Assembly: GCA_964035545.1 (NCBI GenBank)
Contig: OZ037771.1
Location: 9,617,408-9,681,407 of the forward strand
DNA from: Bugula neritina
Lineage: Eukaryota > Bryozoa > Gymnolaemata > Cheilostomatida > Bugulidae
Direction: 5' to 3'
Length of the DNA stretch: 64,000 nucleotides
Of this stretch, positions 11,344-19,670 are shown in pieces. Position 1 is the stretch's first letter. Each line of letters starts with the position of its first letter. The translations under genes and the position numbers were made by a program. The notes beneath the pieces are model-generated. The model searched no databases. It saw nothing but the letters and a program-made list of their open reading frames with translations, and had not been told where the DNA came from.

Positions 11344-12266
11344 TAAGATCTCCCCTGCTCAGTCAGCTGGTTCAAACTGCTGGCGAGTTGGATCCTTTCG
11401 TGCACACCTTCAACTACCCCGAGTCCAGAGATCCGGCTATTGTTCACTCTGCAGTGAATGGTAGCCCGGGAGCGGCCTAGCACAGTACAGTTTTGTACCA
11501 CCTGCACGCCTCCCACCAAGGGGCGGCCGAACTTGTCGATGCAGGCGAGTTCTCGCCCGGACATCACCATCGCAGATTTACTAAAATTGATGTGACATCC
11601 GTGCCGTTTCAGGAATGGCATCCCGAGGATGGCGTCCTCCTTGAGCTGACTGACGATAAACGTCTCTTAGATCGTTTGATCACGGACGTGTCTCGTCAGC
11701 TCAATTATATCGTAGGAGGGAAGAAACGACCCGTCAGCCAGGGTGCCATACTCCCCCTCGTTTGGTTCCATCTCGTCTCTGACCCTAGCACTGAGGGTGT
11801 CGAAGAGTTGGCGACTTATGAGGTTCATGGTACAGCCCGAATCGATTAGGAAAGTAACAGCTTTGCCTTCCAATTTGCCGGGCAAGAAATAGCTGTTTCC
11901 ATAGGGCTGCACCTGAACTCTCCCTTCGTGCTTTGCTCTCGCAGGGAGTACCTCCCTCGCTTTAGGTCGCGAAGGAGGTCGCTTGGGATGGTGGTAAGTT
12001 GGCCTCGGAGGTGCAGAGGCTAGATTTCCGGCTACCTTCGCTGGCTCCCATCCAGTTTCTTGGGCCGGTAGCTCGTCGAATCGATTGTGGAGGGGCATAG
12101 AGAAGGTAGTGGCGGGGCGGGGCTTCTTGCTGGTCCGTCGTGGCTGTTGCCACCCTCGGTTGTCAGCATGCGGTACCCTTCTGGGTGACGTACGTTTTTT
12201 CTTCCCTGGGGGTTTCATCGTCGGCCCGCAGGAGGTGGGAACATCTGCGGGCCGCGGTAGTTTAAC
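11344..12266 (-). pseudogene. Ty3-1 pro region: retropepsin, broken
   Basis: In the frame reached after -1 frameshifting, 12266-11667 encodes a basic, proline-rich linker, then a retropepsin with active site LIDSGCTMNLIS. A TAA at 11667-11669 interrupts the protease before the ILGMPFLKRHG segment, which continues in the same frame to 11344. The last codons are shifted by a one-base loss (EQGRS then stop, where relatives read GEILVQCVN). The TAA lies at the same codon as a TAG in Ty3-3. Confidence 0.88.
12223..12266 (-). promoter_or_regulatory. Ty3-1 gag-pol -1 ribosomal frameshift signal
   Basis: On the minus strand the heptamer GTTAAAC (12266-12260) is followed by a 6-nt spacer and a perfect 9-bp inverted repeat (GGCCCGCAG 12253-12245, CTGCGGGCC 12231-12223) with a 13-nt loop. 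The pol frame begins at this heptamer. Ty3-3 has the same arrangement to the base, although the elements are otherwise diverged. Confidence 0.8.
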
Positions 12267-12605
12267 CCTGGAGTTAGGAAGAGACAGCACCTGCGGAAGT
12301 GTCCTTGTTTCCGCATTCCCAGCAAAAACTGACCGTTTCCCCCGGTGGCGGCGCCGGTGGCCGTACTGGCTCAGAGGCGCTACCTACTGGGGTTTGGGAT
12401 GTCAGTGTTGCTATCAGTTTGGCCAGCATGTCGGTCAGTTGAGTGACTTTCGATGCTGCCGCTAACTGGGCCACGGCAGCCGTCGCGGAGGTTTCCTCCT
12501 CTCGCACCGCTCCCGTGTCCGCGTGGTCAACCTCCACTTGACGGGAGTTCCCGCGACTTTTATGCATCTGGTTTGCCAGGAGATAAGCTACGATCGTGCA
12601 GGAGT
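12261..12605 (-). pseudogene. Ty3-1 gag, C-terminal fragment with zinc knuckle
   Basis: Gag forms the virus-like particle. Here only the C-terminal part remains: the end of the capsid (AYLLANQMHKS), a helical segment (KVTQLTDMLAKLIATL) and FCWECGN. The frame then slips by one base; in the shifted frame the nucleotides give GHFRRC, so the ancestral knuckle was a regular CX2CX4HX4C box. The capsid N-terminus is lost at the junction with Ty3-2 near 12590-12605. Confidence 0.82.
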
Positions 12606-12958
12606 AGAGCTACGATCGTGACGACAAAGGGGGTAATATTATTTCCCTTCTAAATGCAGCACGGAGTCACCAAGTGTATTAAGAAGATGACCCGAGACAG
12701 CAATCTGCCAATAGGAATCATGAACTATAATTAGGAACTGTGACTTCCCGCGTAACAGTTATTTAGGAATAGACTGGCAAACTGTAAGCACTGTGCTGAG
12801 TAGTTGTTGATGTGTTCATAGATTTAGTTTTTGGATTGTGTATTAGCATATGAATATATTATTGTAACCTGAACCTTACTTGCGGAGTTGATTTAGCTTA
12901 CGTGTTATGAAGTAACTTGATTGCACACTAAAACCCACAATACTGAAAAAAGATAACG
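12595..12958 (+). repeat. Ty3-2 5' LTR
   Basis: Matches 17514-17879 over its length, from GTAGAGCTACGATC to the terminal AGATAAC. Its first dozen bases do not match the 3' LTR well and abut the truncated gag of Ty3-1. The last base before the primer site is G where the 3' LTR has A. Confidence 0.85.
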
Positions 12959-12959
12959 G

Positions 12960-12977
12960 TGGTGGCAGCGGTGGGAT
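12960..12977 (+). promoter_or_regulatory. Ty3-2 primer-binding site (tRNA-Leu)
   Basis: TGGTGGCAGCGGTGGGAT is complementary to the 3' end of a metazoan tRNA-Leu including CCA (from memory of that tRNA). It is separated from the LTR by one G, as in Ty3-3 and Ty3-4. Confidence 0.8.
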
Positions 12978-12994
12978 AGTTGTGTATATCAACG

Positions 12995-13885
12995 ATGGAG
13001 ACTGACGATGCTGGAACACCACCACAGCCAATAGAAGGTGAGCGTGGAGATAATTTAGTTCCTGTGAATCGTGTAGTAGAAGATCGAAGAGCTCCGAGGG
13101 AGTTGAATGAGGATCGATACCGGTTAAAGGCACCCACTTTCACAGGTGAAGAAGTGGAACAATTCATACAGGAATTTAGTGACGTGTTGGACATCACTTA
13201 ATGGCCACCTAGGGTGGCCCTGCTGAAGCTTAGAATGTCATTGATGGATAAGGTCAAGCCCTATGGGTTAGGACAGGACATCGACAGTATCTTTGCTTCT
13301 CTGCAGGCCCGTTTTGGCATCTCCGCCATAAACGCCCGGGCCCGACTACAAAGGCTGCGGCGTGATCCACACACCCCGCTACAAAAACATGCCGCTACAG
13401 TGATGACGCTGGCGCAGATTGCATACAGTGATCTGCTTCAAGCTAACCGTGAACGGTGTACTTTTGACGCTTTGTACAATCTATCAACGACTTGGGACTC
13501 CATCACCAATTTCTGGCCAGGGGCGTTACCACAGTCGAAAGCGCCCTTGCAGAAGGGGAGGCCTATCTTCTGGCAAAACAGATGCATAAGAACAGCGGGG
13601 TTTCCCGCCAGGTGGAAGTAGAGTCAGCGGTCACCCCAGCCGATCTAGAGGCGGAACCCTCCGCGACCGCTGCTGGACAGTTAGTTGCTGTATCGAAGGT
13701 CGCACAACTGACCGACATGTTGGCTAAACTGGTGACGACACTGACACACAAAACCTCGGTAGGTACCGCTCGCGAGCCCCCACGGCCACTGGCGCCACCA
13801 CCACGGGAAGCAGTCAGTTTTTGCTGGGAATGTCGAAATCTACATTTCCGTAAATACTGCCCCCCTTCTTGCTCCGGGGTTAAAC
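12995..13885 (+). pseudogene. Ty3-2 gag
   Basis: This copy keeps a plausible start, ATG at 12995 (METDDAG); the homologous codon is AAG in Ty3-3 and ATA in Ty3-4. The capsid runs from KAPTFTGEEVEQFI to AYLLAKQMHK. A TAA at 13199-13201 stands where Ty3-3 has Arg, and one base is lost near 13470, so the C-terminal half is in another frame (13492 onward). The knuckle is degenerate (CWECRNLHFRKYC, no His at the right place). Two more bases are lost after it, so gag and pol are now fused in one frame across the GTTAAAC. Confidence 0.85.
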
Positions 13886-13922
13886 TACCGCGGCCCGCAG
13901 ATGTTCTCGCCTCCTGCAGGTC
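13879..13922 (+). promoter_or_regulatory. Ty3-2 decayed -1 frameshift signal
   Basis: GTTAAAC (13879-13885), 6-nt spacer, GGCCCGCAG (13892-13900) and CTGCAGGTC (13914-13922). The second arm carries two changes relative to Ty3-1 and Ty3-3, leaving one mismatch and one G-U pair. Because gag and pol are already fused here by indels, the signal is a relic. Confidence 0.65.
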
Positions 13923-14770
13923 GGCAATGAATTTTCCAGGGAAGAAGAAACGTAGGTCACCCAGATGGGTACCGCGTGCCAACAACCAGGAGTGGCATAA
14001 GCCACAGCGGACAGGTAAGGGGCACCACCTCGCTGTTACCTTCTCCATGCCATTCCACATTAGAATTGACGGGCTGCCGACCCAAGAATCGGAGTGGAGA
14101 CCAGTACAGGCGTCAGAAAGCCCGCCTCTCCCCTTCGAGGTCACCTTACAACCGTCCCAAATGACTACCTCCCCGACCCACAGCGAGAAAGGTGCTCCCT
14201 GCAAGAGTACGGCCCGAAGAAAGAGTACGGGTGCAACACCATGGGCACAGCTATTTCTTACTCGGCAAGATAGCGGGTAAAGCTGTTACCTTCCTGCTCA
14301 ATTCGGGCTGCACCACGAACCTCATAAGGCGCCAACTCTTCGACACCCTTGGCGCTAGGGTCCGAAGCGAGATGGCACCATACGACGGGGAGAATGGCAC
14401 CCTGGCAGACGGGTTGTGCATTCTTTTCTATGGTATAATTGAGCTGACGGGACGCGTCCAAGATCAAGCTATCCAAGAGACGTTTATCGTCAGTCAGCTC
14501 AAAAAGAATACTATTTTCGGGATGCCGTTTCTGAAACGGCACGGATGTCACATGGACCTCACTAAGTCTGCAATAGTGATGTCCGGGCGAGAACTAGCCT
14601 GTGTCGATAAGTTCAGCCATCCTCTAGTTGGAAGCGTGCAGGTAGTACGGAACTGTAAAATACCGTGCCGCTCCCGGGCTACTATTTACTGCAGAGTGAA
14701 TAATAGCCAGACATCCATGAAAGGGTGGTGGAAGGTGCGCACGATAGAATCCAACTCGCCAGTAGCCTAA
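13886..14770 (+). pseudogene. Ty3-2 protease region
   Basis: Runs in the fused frame to 14280, then continues in a second frame at 14192-14770. The active-site triad reads NSG (LLNSGCTTNLI; Asn codon at 14300-14302) instead of DSG/DTG, so the catalytic Asp is lost. Unlike Ty3-1 and Ty3-3, the codon after AIQ/QTI is not a stop here (CAA), and TIFGMPFLKRHGC follows in frame. Confidence 0.85.
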
Positions 14771-15977
14771 ATCAGCTGACTGTGTGAGGAAAGATCTTAG
14801 TGCGGTGCGTCAACCCTTTTTTACGGAGCCGGTGAAGCTACCTGCAGGGTCCATGTTGAGCCGTTTCCACTCTGGCCAGAAAAAGGACGTGGGACCGTCG
14901 TTGGGGGACACGGTAGAAGGTCCCCAACAGCGCCTGCAAAAAGATTGGGGACCGTCCGGAAACGCATCCAGGGGTTGTATGAGATGGCCTGTGACGGCTG
15001 TGCGAGCAACGAGGAACGCCAGGCTATGACGAGGTTGCTACGCGAATATGGTGATGTGTTCAGCAGCGGAGACCATGACGTGGGGCTGAAATGAGCTGTC
15101 AGACACGAGATACCGCTGGCTGCAGGAACAGTTCCTATTCGGCAACCCACATGCAGGTTGGGGCCGGAGAAAGAGAAGGAGGTCAGCCGACAAGTCCGGG
15201 ATCTTCTGGACCGCGGCCTCATAGAGCCAGCCCATAGCGCATGGAGCTCAGCGGTGGTTTTGCTCTGGAAGAAAGACAGAAGTTGGCGGTTCTGTGTGGA
15301 TTACTGCAAGCTCAATAGCGTGACCATACAGGACGCCAACCGTCTACTTTGTATTGATGAATTCTTGGACGCCCTAGCCGGCAGCAAGTACGTCAGTAGG
15401 TAAGACTTGTTGGGCGGTTACTCGCAGGCCCCTCTGAGTCCCGACGTCCAGGAGAAGGCGACGTTGATCACACGGGACAGACTGTGGAAGTTGAAGGTGC
15501 TGCCGTTTGGGTTGACTTCTGCCCCGGCCACCTTCTAGAGGCTGATGGAGCAAGTCTTGAGTGGACTTCACTGGAAGACACTGCTGATCTACCTTGATGG
15601 CGTCAAGACACGTCAGTTGTCTGAGGGAGATATTCCAAAGACTCAAAGGTGCTGGTCTGAAGCTGAAACCTTCCAAGTGCGCTCTGTTGCAGCCGGAGGT
15701 TAGGTACCTAGGGCACTTTGTCGGTTAAAACGGCGTAGCAACGGATCCTCAGAAGGTACAGGCTATAGAAGACTGATCATTCTCCAGGATTTGACCGGAC
15801 TCCGGGCTTTCTTGGGTCTGGTAGGGTATTACAGGCAATACATACCAGACTTTGCGGGGATAGCACAGCCGTTAAATCAGCTCACCACAAAGGGGGTGGC
15901 ATGGCAGTGGACACCGCTCAAACAACAGGCATTCGATTGCCTCAAGGATTTCCTAATGACGGCACCCTTCTTGGCCC
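14771..15977 (+). pseudogene. Ty3-2 reverse transcriptase, dead
   Basis: RT motifs are in pieces: SRQVRDLLDRGLIEP, CVDYCKLNSVTIQDA, a stop at about 15402-15404, PFGLTSAPATF followed by TAG, and IYLDG at about 15588 where YLDD is expected. About 30 nt are missing just after that. The thumb (FLGLVGYYRQYIPDF) is intact at 15791-15960. The frame ends at a deletion that removes the start of RNase H. Confidence 0.9.
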
Positions 15978-16525
15978 AGTCAGAAAATTCCGGCTGCTTA
16001 CGGATCATGCCTCCTTGATTTGGTTGTGTAAGAGAACAGAATCATCCAGTCAGGTCGCCCGGTGGCTTGAAGTCCTAGCCGACTTCTCTTACTGGATGGA
16101 ACATTGACCGGGTAAGAGGCACAGCAATGCGGATGGTTTGAGCTGGCGGCCTGATGGAGGTTGTAAACAGTGTCTCAACATCGAGAAGAAGGATGGAGGT
16201 CCCCCACGATCTGAGTTAGAGACACTAGCTCACCACGGAGCATAGTTTGACTGGGACCAAGGTCATCTCAAGCAGACAGTTGACAAATACTCGAAGGTTG
16301 TACAAAACCTCCACGCCAATCCTGTTTTGGCCAATAATGTCCGGGAGCTGAGGAAGCTTCAGGAAAACTTGCCCGGGGTGGTGGCAGACGCGTATCAGGC
16401 CAAAAAGAACGGGCGACGACCCAGCGATGAACAACTGAGACAGGAATGCGCCAAGTTCGGGCTGTTTTGCCAGCGTTGGGACTCCCTGAGGATCGGGCAG
16501 GATGGTCTGCTGACCATTACTCTAG
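15978..16525 (+). pseudogene. Ty3-2 RNase H end and integrase N-terminal remnant
   Basis: The sequence resumes at FRLLTDHASLIWLC and continues through HSNADGLSWRPDGGC, then NVRELRKLQENLPGVV and the segment before the integrase zinc domain (CQRWDSLRIGQDGLLTITLAA). The zinc domain, catalytic core and C-terminal module are absent. The frame runs without a stop from 16327 directly into the zinc-finger gene. Confidence 0.87.
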
Positions 16526-17215
16526 CCGCCTCACCCATAGAGGAAGAAGCAAATGGCAGACTACCAGGACTACTGCGCCGCCGTTGGCGGTGGGTGTCAC
16601 CGGCAATAGAGAAGAAAATAGAGGCTGCGTAGGGGCCGAAGGGAAGTACCCAATGTCAAATCTGCTACGAAGACAGGCTGTCTCACCGCTCCCTAAGACT
16701 GCACGTAGATGCACACTTTCTATTGACCTTCTGCCCATGCGGACATCACGATGTCTACCCATACCCGATCATTAAACATAGAGCTGCTGGATGCTATCAC
16801 AGGGAGAACTATGTCATGAATGCCGACATGTATCCAGACTTCCTAACGCTCATCCGGTCACTAGTAAAGAAGGCAATGGTGCTAACCGTCTTGATCTCTG
16901 GATTTCAGCATGTACTAAGTATGCCCGGCAGCAGTTTTCCATAGTAGCAGACACTCCTAATGAACCAACCTCCGCGGAGATGGAAGAAGAGTTAAAATTC
17001 CCTCGCCGGAAGGCTATGACACCACCACCAGACCGCCCAACCCGTCTGGCCACCGTAGAGGAGTGACTCCTTCGGTTACAGGCCGACTTCACGCATCTAG
17101 CCCCAGATTTGTTAAACACAACGACTGGGCTGTACCAGCTTAAGGGCTTGGTGGGAAGAATAAAACGGAGACTGTGTGCCCGCCAGGCTAAGCATGACAA
17201 TGACAATGACAATAG
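16526..17215 (+). pseudogene. Ty3-2 third gene (C2H2 zinc finger), fused to integrase remnant
   Basis: In the frame of the integrase remnant: RRRWRWVSPAIEKKIEAA, a TAG at 16630-16632, then CQIC followed by twelve residues and HVDAH (a canonical C2H2 finger), FCPC and DVYPYP, ending in SGFQHVL. A frameshift follows near 16920. The C-terminal segment appears in another frame (TRLATVEE, stop, LLRLQADFTHLAPDLL). Exon 1, the intron and the start of exon 2 are deleted. Even in this poor copy the finger residues are conserved with Ty3-1 and Ty3-3. Confidence 0.82.
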
Positions 17216-17491
17216 TCTTCGTCCATGGGACATATCTGTGAATCTCGTCCTTTCTGGGGATTCCCGATGACAAACATTATGATCACGTAAATGCCTGTTA
17301 CTTCCTCTTCCTTGGATACCACTATAGTTAGCACTATTTCTCTTTCTATAGCTGATCAATTGTGGCTACCTTGTTCTTGGTGTAATGATTATGCTTTTGT
17401 CGTCATTTATGTATATATGTATATTATATTATGTAACTGCTTTTATAATATTCTGTATTTTGCGAGGGAGTGTATTTTTTATCAGAAAGTG

Positions 17492-17513
17492 GGCTTTCTG
17501 CTGGTGGAGGCGA
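17492..17513 (+). promoter_or_regulatory. Ty3-2 polypurine tract
   Basis: GGGCTTTCTGCTGGTGGAGG followed by CGA sits directly before the 3' LTR, matching the layout in Ty3-1 and Ty3-3. Confidence 0.65.
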
Positions 17514-17879
17514 AGTGGTGGCTCGTAGAGCTACGATCATGATGACGAAGGGAGAAATAATAATTCCCTTCTAAAAACAGCACGGAGTCACTAAGTGTAA
17601 TAAGAAGATGACCCGAGACAGCAATCTGCCAATAGGAATCATGAACTAAAATTAGGAACTGTGACTTCCCGCGTAACAGTTAGTTAGAAATAGACTGGCA
17701 AACTGTAAGCACCTTTTCTGAGTAGTTGTTGATGTGTTAATAGATGTAGTTTTTACATTGTGTATTATCGTATAAATATATTATTGTAACCTGAACCTTA
17801 CTTGTGGAGTTGATTTAGCTTCCGTGTTATGAAGTAACTTGATTGCACACTAAGACCCACAATATTGAAAAAGATAACA
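17514..17879 (+). repeat. Ty3-2 3' LTR
   Basis: About 366 bp, from AGTGGTGGCTCGTAGAGC to AAAGATAACA, homologous to 12595-12958. The flank after it (ATACATTAC) has no counterpart before the 5' LTR, so no target duplication is visible. Confidence 0.88.
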
Positions 17880-18026
17880 ATACATTACAGTTGTTACAAA
17901 TGTAAAACTAGTAAGTTGGATGCAAATAAGCGTAGTAATATTACTCAGTTTATGCTATCTTAGAAATTTGTAGTAAATAGTTGGCATGCATGTGCATATA
18001 TATATAAATATAAATATATAAAAAAC

Positions 18027-18070
<44 letters not shown>
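17880..18070. other. Spacer ending in a (TA)n tract
   Basis: AT-rich sequence without motifs, becoming a (TA)n microsatellite at about 18031-18070. The MITE that follows is inserted into this TA tract, and the tract continues on the other side. Confidence 0.8.
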
Positions 18071-18075
<5 letters not shown>

Positions 18076-18819
18076 GATAGTTAAGGGCAACCTTTTAGCT
18101 GCAACTGCCTTGCTGAGGTTTGCATTGTAATCATATAAGAATTCAGTACCAGTAAAATAAAATCTCACCTAATTGTGCTAGAGTCAAAATTTAAAAACTA
18201 TGTTGTAGATCTTCTTTTTCCCCAATGTAAGTTTTGTGGAAATTTCAATTTTCATTTTTTTTGCAAAGTTATAGACAGAAAACTGCCCAATTTTGGCCAA
18301 TTTTGCCTGAAAAGCTGACTTTTCAGTACCAGTAAAATATCTCAGCAGGAAAACATGATATCTGAATAAAATTTGCACTGCTGGAATCCTGAGATATTTC
18401 TCCAGTGCAATTTTTTTCTTTTTCCAATAACTCTTCTAGATTGCCCACAAATTGGTGATTTATACACTGAAAATGCTATATTTTTTCATAGAAAATTAGC
18501 AGCGCGCAGTACTTCACGCTTCAATGAGCACGTAGGGATGAGAAGATATTGGCGGTACATGCTAATTACAGGCTTACTAGCTGGTAGGCTATAATGAATA
18601 GCTTGCTTTGTACTTTGTTTATGTAGCACCCATAATGGAATGTTGATAGATTACGCAGCCCTAATGAAGGTTGCTGCTTATTGGTTGTAGTTTGATCCTA
18701 GGCTAAACAATTGCAAGTAGGCAACACGCATGCCACCCACAAAGCCATATTATTCAAGAACCTAAACTACATTCTGAGAGAAACTTATGACATTCTTAGT
18801 GAGGATGCCCTTAACTATC

Positions 18820-18824
<5 letters not shown>
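18071..18824 (+). mobile_element. MITE copy 1 (TA target duplication, Tc1/mariner-like)
   Basis: 754 bp with inverted ends CACAGGATAGTTAAGG and CCTTAACTATCCTGTG (outer bases CACAGG/CCTGTG), flanked by TA on both sides. A second copy in the opposite orientation is at 26417-27172. No transposase is encoded. A shared open frame of about 65 codons (18378-18184 minus; 26852-27058 in copy 2) has no recognised motif and probably persists only because the DNA is similar. The TA duplication suggests mobilisation by a Tc1/mariner-type enzyme; this is inference. Confidence 0.88.
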
Positions 18825-18887
<63 letters not shown>

Positions 18888-18905
18888 ATGTATATATGGA
18901 TGTAT
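18825..18905. repeat. (TA)n and TATG-variant microsatellite
   Basis: TA repeats continue from the MITE end, then change to TATGTATG and TATATGGATG variants before unique sequence resumes at about 18908. Confidence 0.9.
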
Positions 18906-18907
18906 AC

Positions 18908-19060
18908 ATAAACCAAACGACATTGTGGTTGGTTCTAAGAAAGCTTGGCTGCCCAGAACAGTTCACAAACCTGATTGCAGCTCTATATACAGGAATGAAA
19001 GCCTCTGTCAACCTAAAAGGAGATCTCTCAGCACTATTCGAGATCACAAACGGTGTAAAA
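18908..19060 (+). pseudogene. LINE reverse transcriptase scrap
   Basis: About 50 codons in one plus frame: TLWLVLRKLGCPEQF, then LYTGMKASV and FEITNGVKQ. This is the RT segment leading up to the NGVKQGCVLAP block of many invertebrate LINEs. It breaks off after the Gln, exactly where a hAT-like end seems to start. It differs from the two LINE remnants at 1.7-4.9 kb. Confidence 0.75.
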
Positions 19061-19295
19061 CAGTGGTTCCCTACCTGGGGAGGAATTTTCCCTTAGGGAA
19101 GAATTTGGACATTTTAGGGGAGGAATTTGGATTTTGAAAAATTCATGCAACTTTTTGACAGTTTTTGAGCTCTAGCAAGTTACATGTATATGCATATCTA
19201 TAAATCTTCATCTCAGTTCATCTATTTAACCAGCCCATATTCTACAATCTCGGTTTACTTCTATATGAATGTATTTATTAATTACTTTACCCTAA
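19061..19295 (+). mobile_element. Possible hAT-type transposon left end
   Basis: CAGTGGTTCCCTACCTGGGG at the start resembles the common hAT terminal motif CAGNGGTTCYCAACC (from memory). The rest is AT-rich with a repeated GGGGAGGAATTT. I found no matching right end before Ty3-3 or after it, so the element is incomplete or the call is wrong. Confidence 0.4.
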
Positions 19296-19299
19296 CTAT

Positions 19300-19650
19300 T
19301 GTAGTGAGTCATGCAATGTACTAATATAAGAATCGTCCTCTTTCCGTTCGGGGAAAACTAAGGCCCCAATGTATTAGTCAATAAGAAGAACCGGAATATG
19401 TACTTCCGACCCATGTGACAGTTCCCGGGCAATTAGCAATTATCAGGTTGTTGTAAGCGAGGGCTTGAAGTGTAAACACGCATTAGTAGTGACTGATGTT
19501 GTATTGTAATTTGATGTAATGTTTGTTTTGTATTGTATTGTGGATAATAAAGGTAATGACTCGACAGCTACCCTAGTAATTGCTAGTAGAATAGCCTACT
19601 AAATACGCAAGTAAAAAAACTCACGCACAGTAATTGCACAAATTACTACA
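19300..19650 (+). repeat. Ty3-3 5' LTR
   Basis: 351 bp. Differs from the 3' LTR by an extra stretch of about 29 bp near its start (around 19320-19350) and scattered changes. AATAAA lies at 19546-19551, about 100 bp from the end. Confidence 0.93.
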
Positions 19651-19651
19651 G

Positions 19652-19669
19652 TGGTGGCAGCGGTGGGAT
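19652..19669 (+). promoter_or_regulatory. Ty3-3 primer-binding site (tRNA-Leu)
   Basis: TGGTGGCAGCGGTGGGAT, one G after the LTR, identical to Ty3-2. Confidence 0.82.
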
Positions 19670-19670
19670 C

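Larger units (their letters stand above)
5980..12605 (-). mobile_element. Ty3-1: Ty3/Gypsy LTR retrotransposon, 5'-truncated
   Basis: Minus-strand element, read from high to low coordinates: C-terminal part of gag, frameshift signal, protease, RT, RNase H, integrase, proline-rich pol tail, spliced zinc-finger gene, polypurine tract, 3' LTR. The 5' LTR, primer-binding site and N-terminal half of gag are absent: gag similarity fades at about 12590-12605, where the 5' LTR of the oppositely oriented Ty3-2 begins. No continuation of gag is found beyond Ty3-2, so this is not a simple insertion of Ty3-2 into Ty3-1; a rearrangement or deletion is more likely. Pol has several stops and frameshifts, so the copy is dead. 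Confidence 0.95.
12595..17879 (+). mobile_element. Ty3-2: Ty3/Gypsy retrotransposon with internal deletions
   Basis: Order: 5' LTR (first bases degenerate or missing), primer-binding site, gag, protease, RT, partial RNase H, N-terminal part of integrase joined to the zinc-finger gene, polypurine tract, 3' LTR. Compared with Ty3-1 and Ty3-4 it has lost the first part of RNase H (junction about 15978) and everything from the integrase zinc domain to the middle of the third gene (junction about 16530). It has more stops than the others, a protease Asp-to-Asn change and a YLDG in place of YLDD. It is the most decayed of the four. Confidence 0.95.

Noticed and set aside
12595-17879. Ty3-2 inserted inside Ty3-1
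   Set aside because: The missing N-terminal gag and 5' LTR of Ty3-1 are not found beyond 17879, so simple nesting fails.
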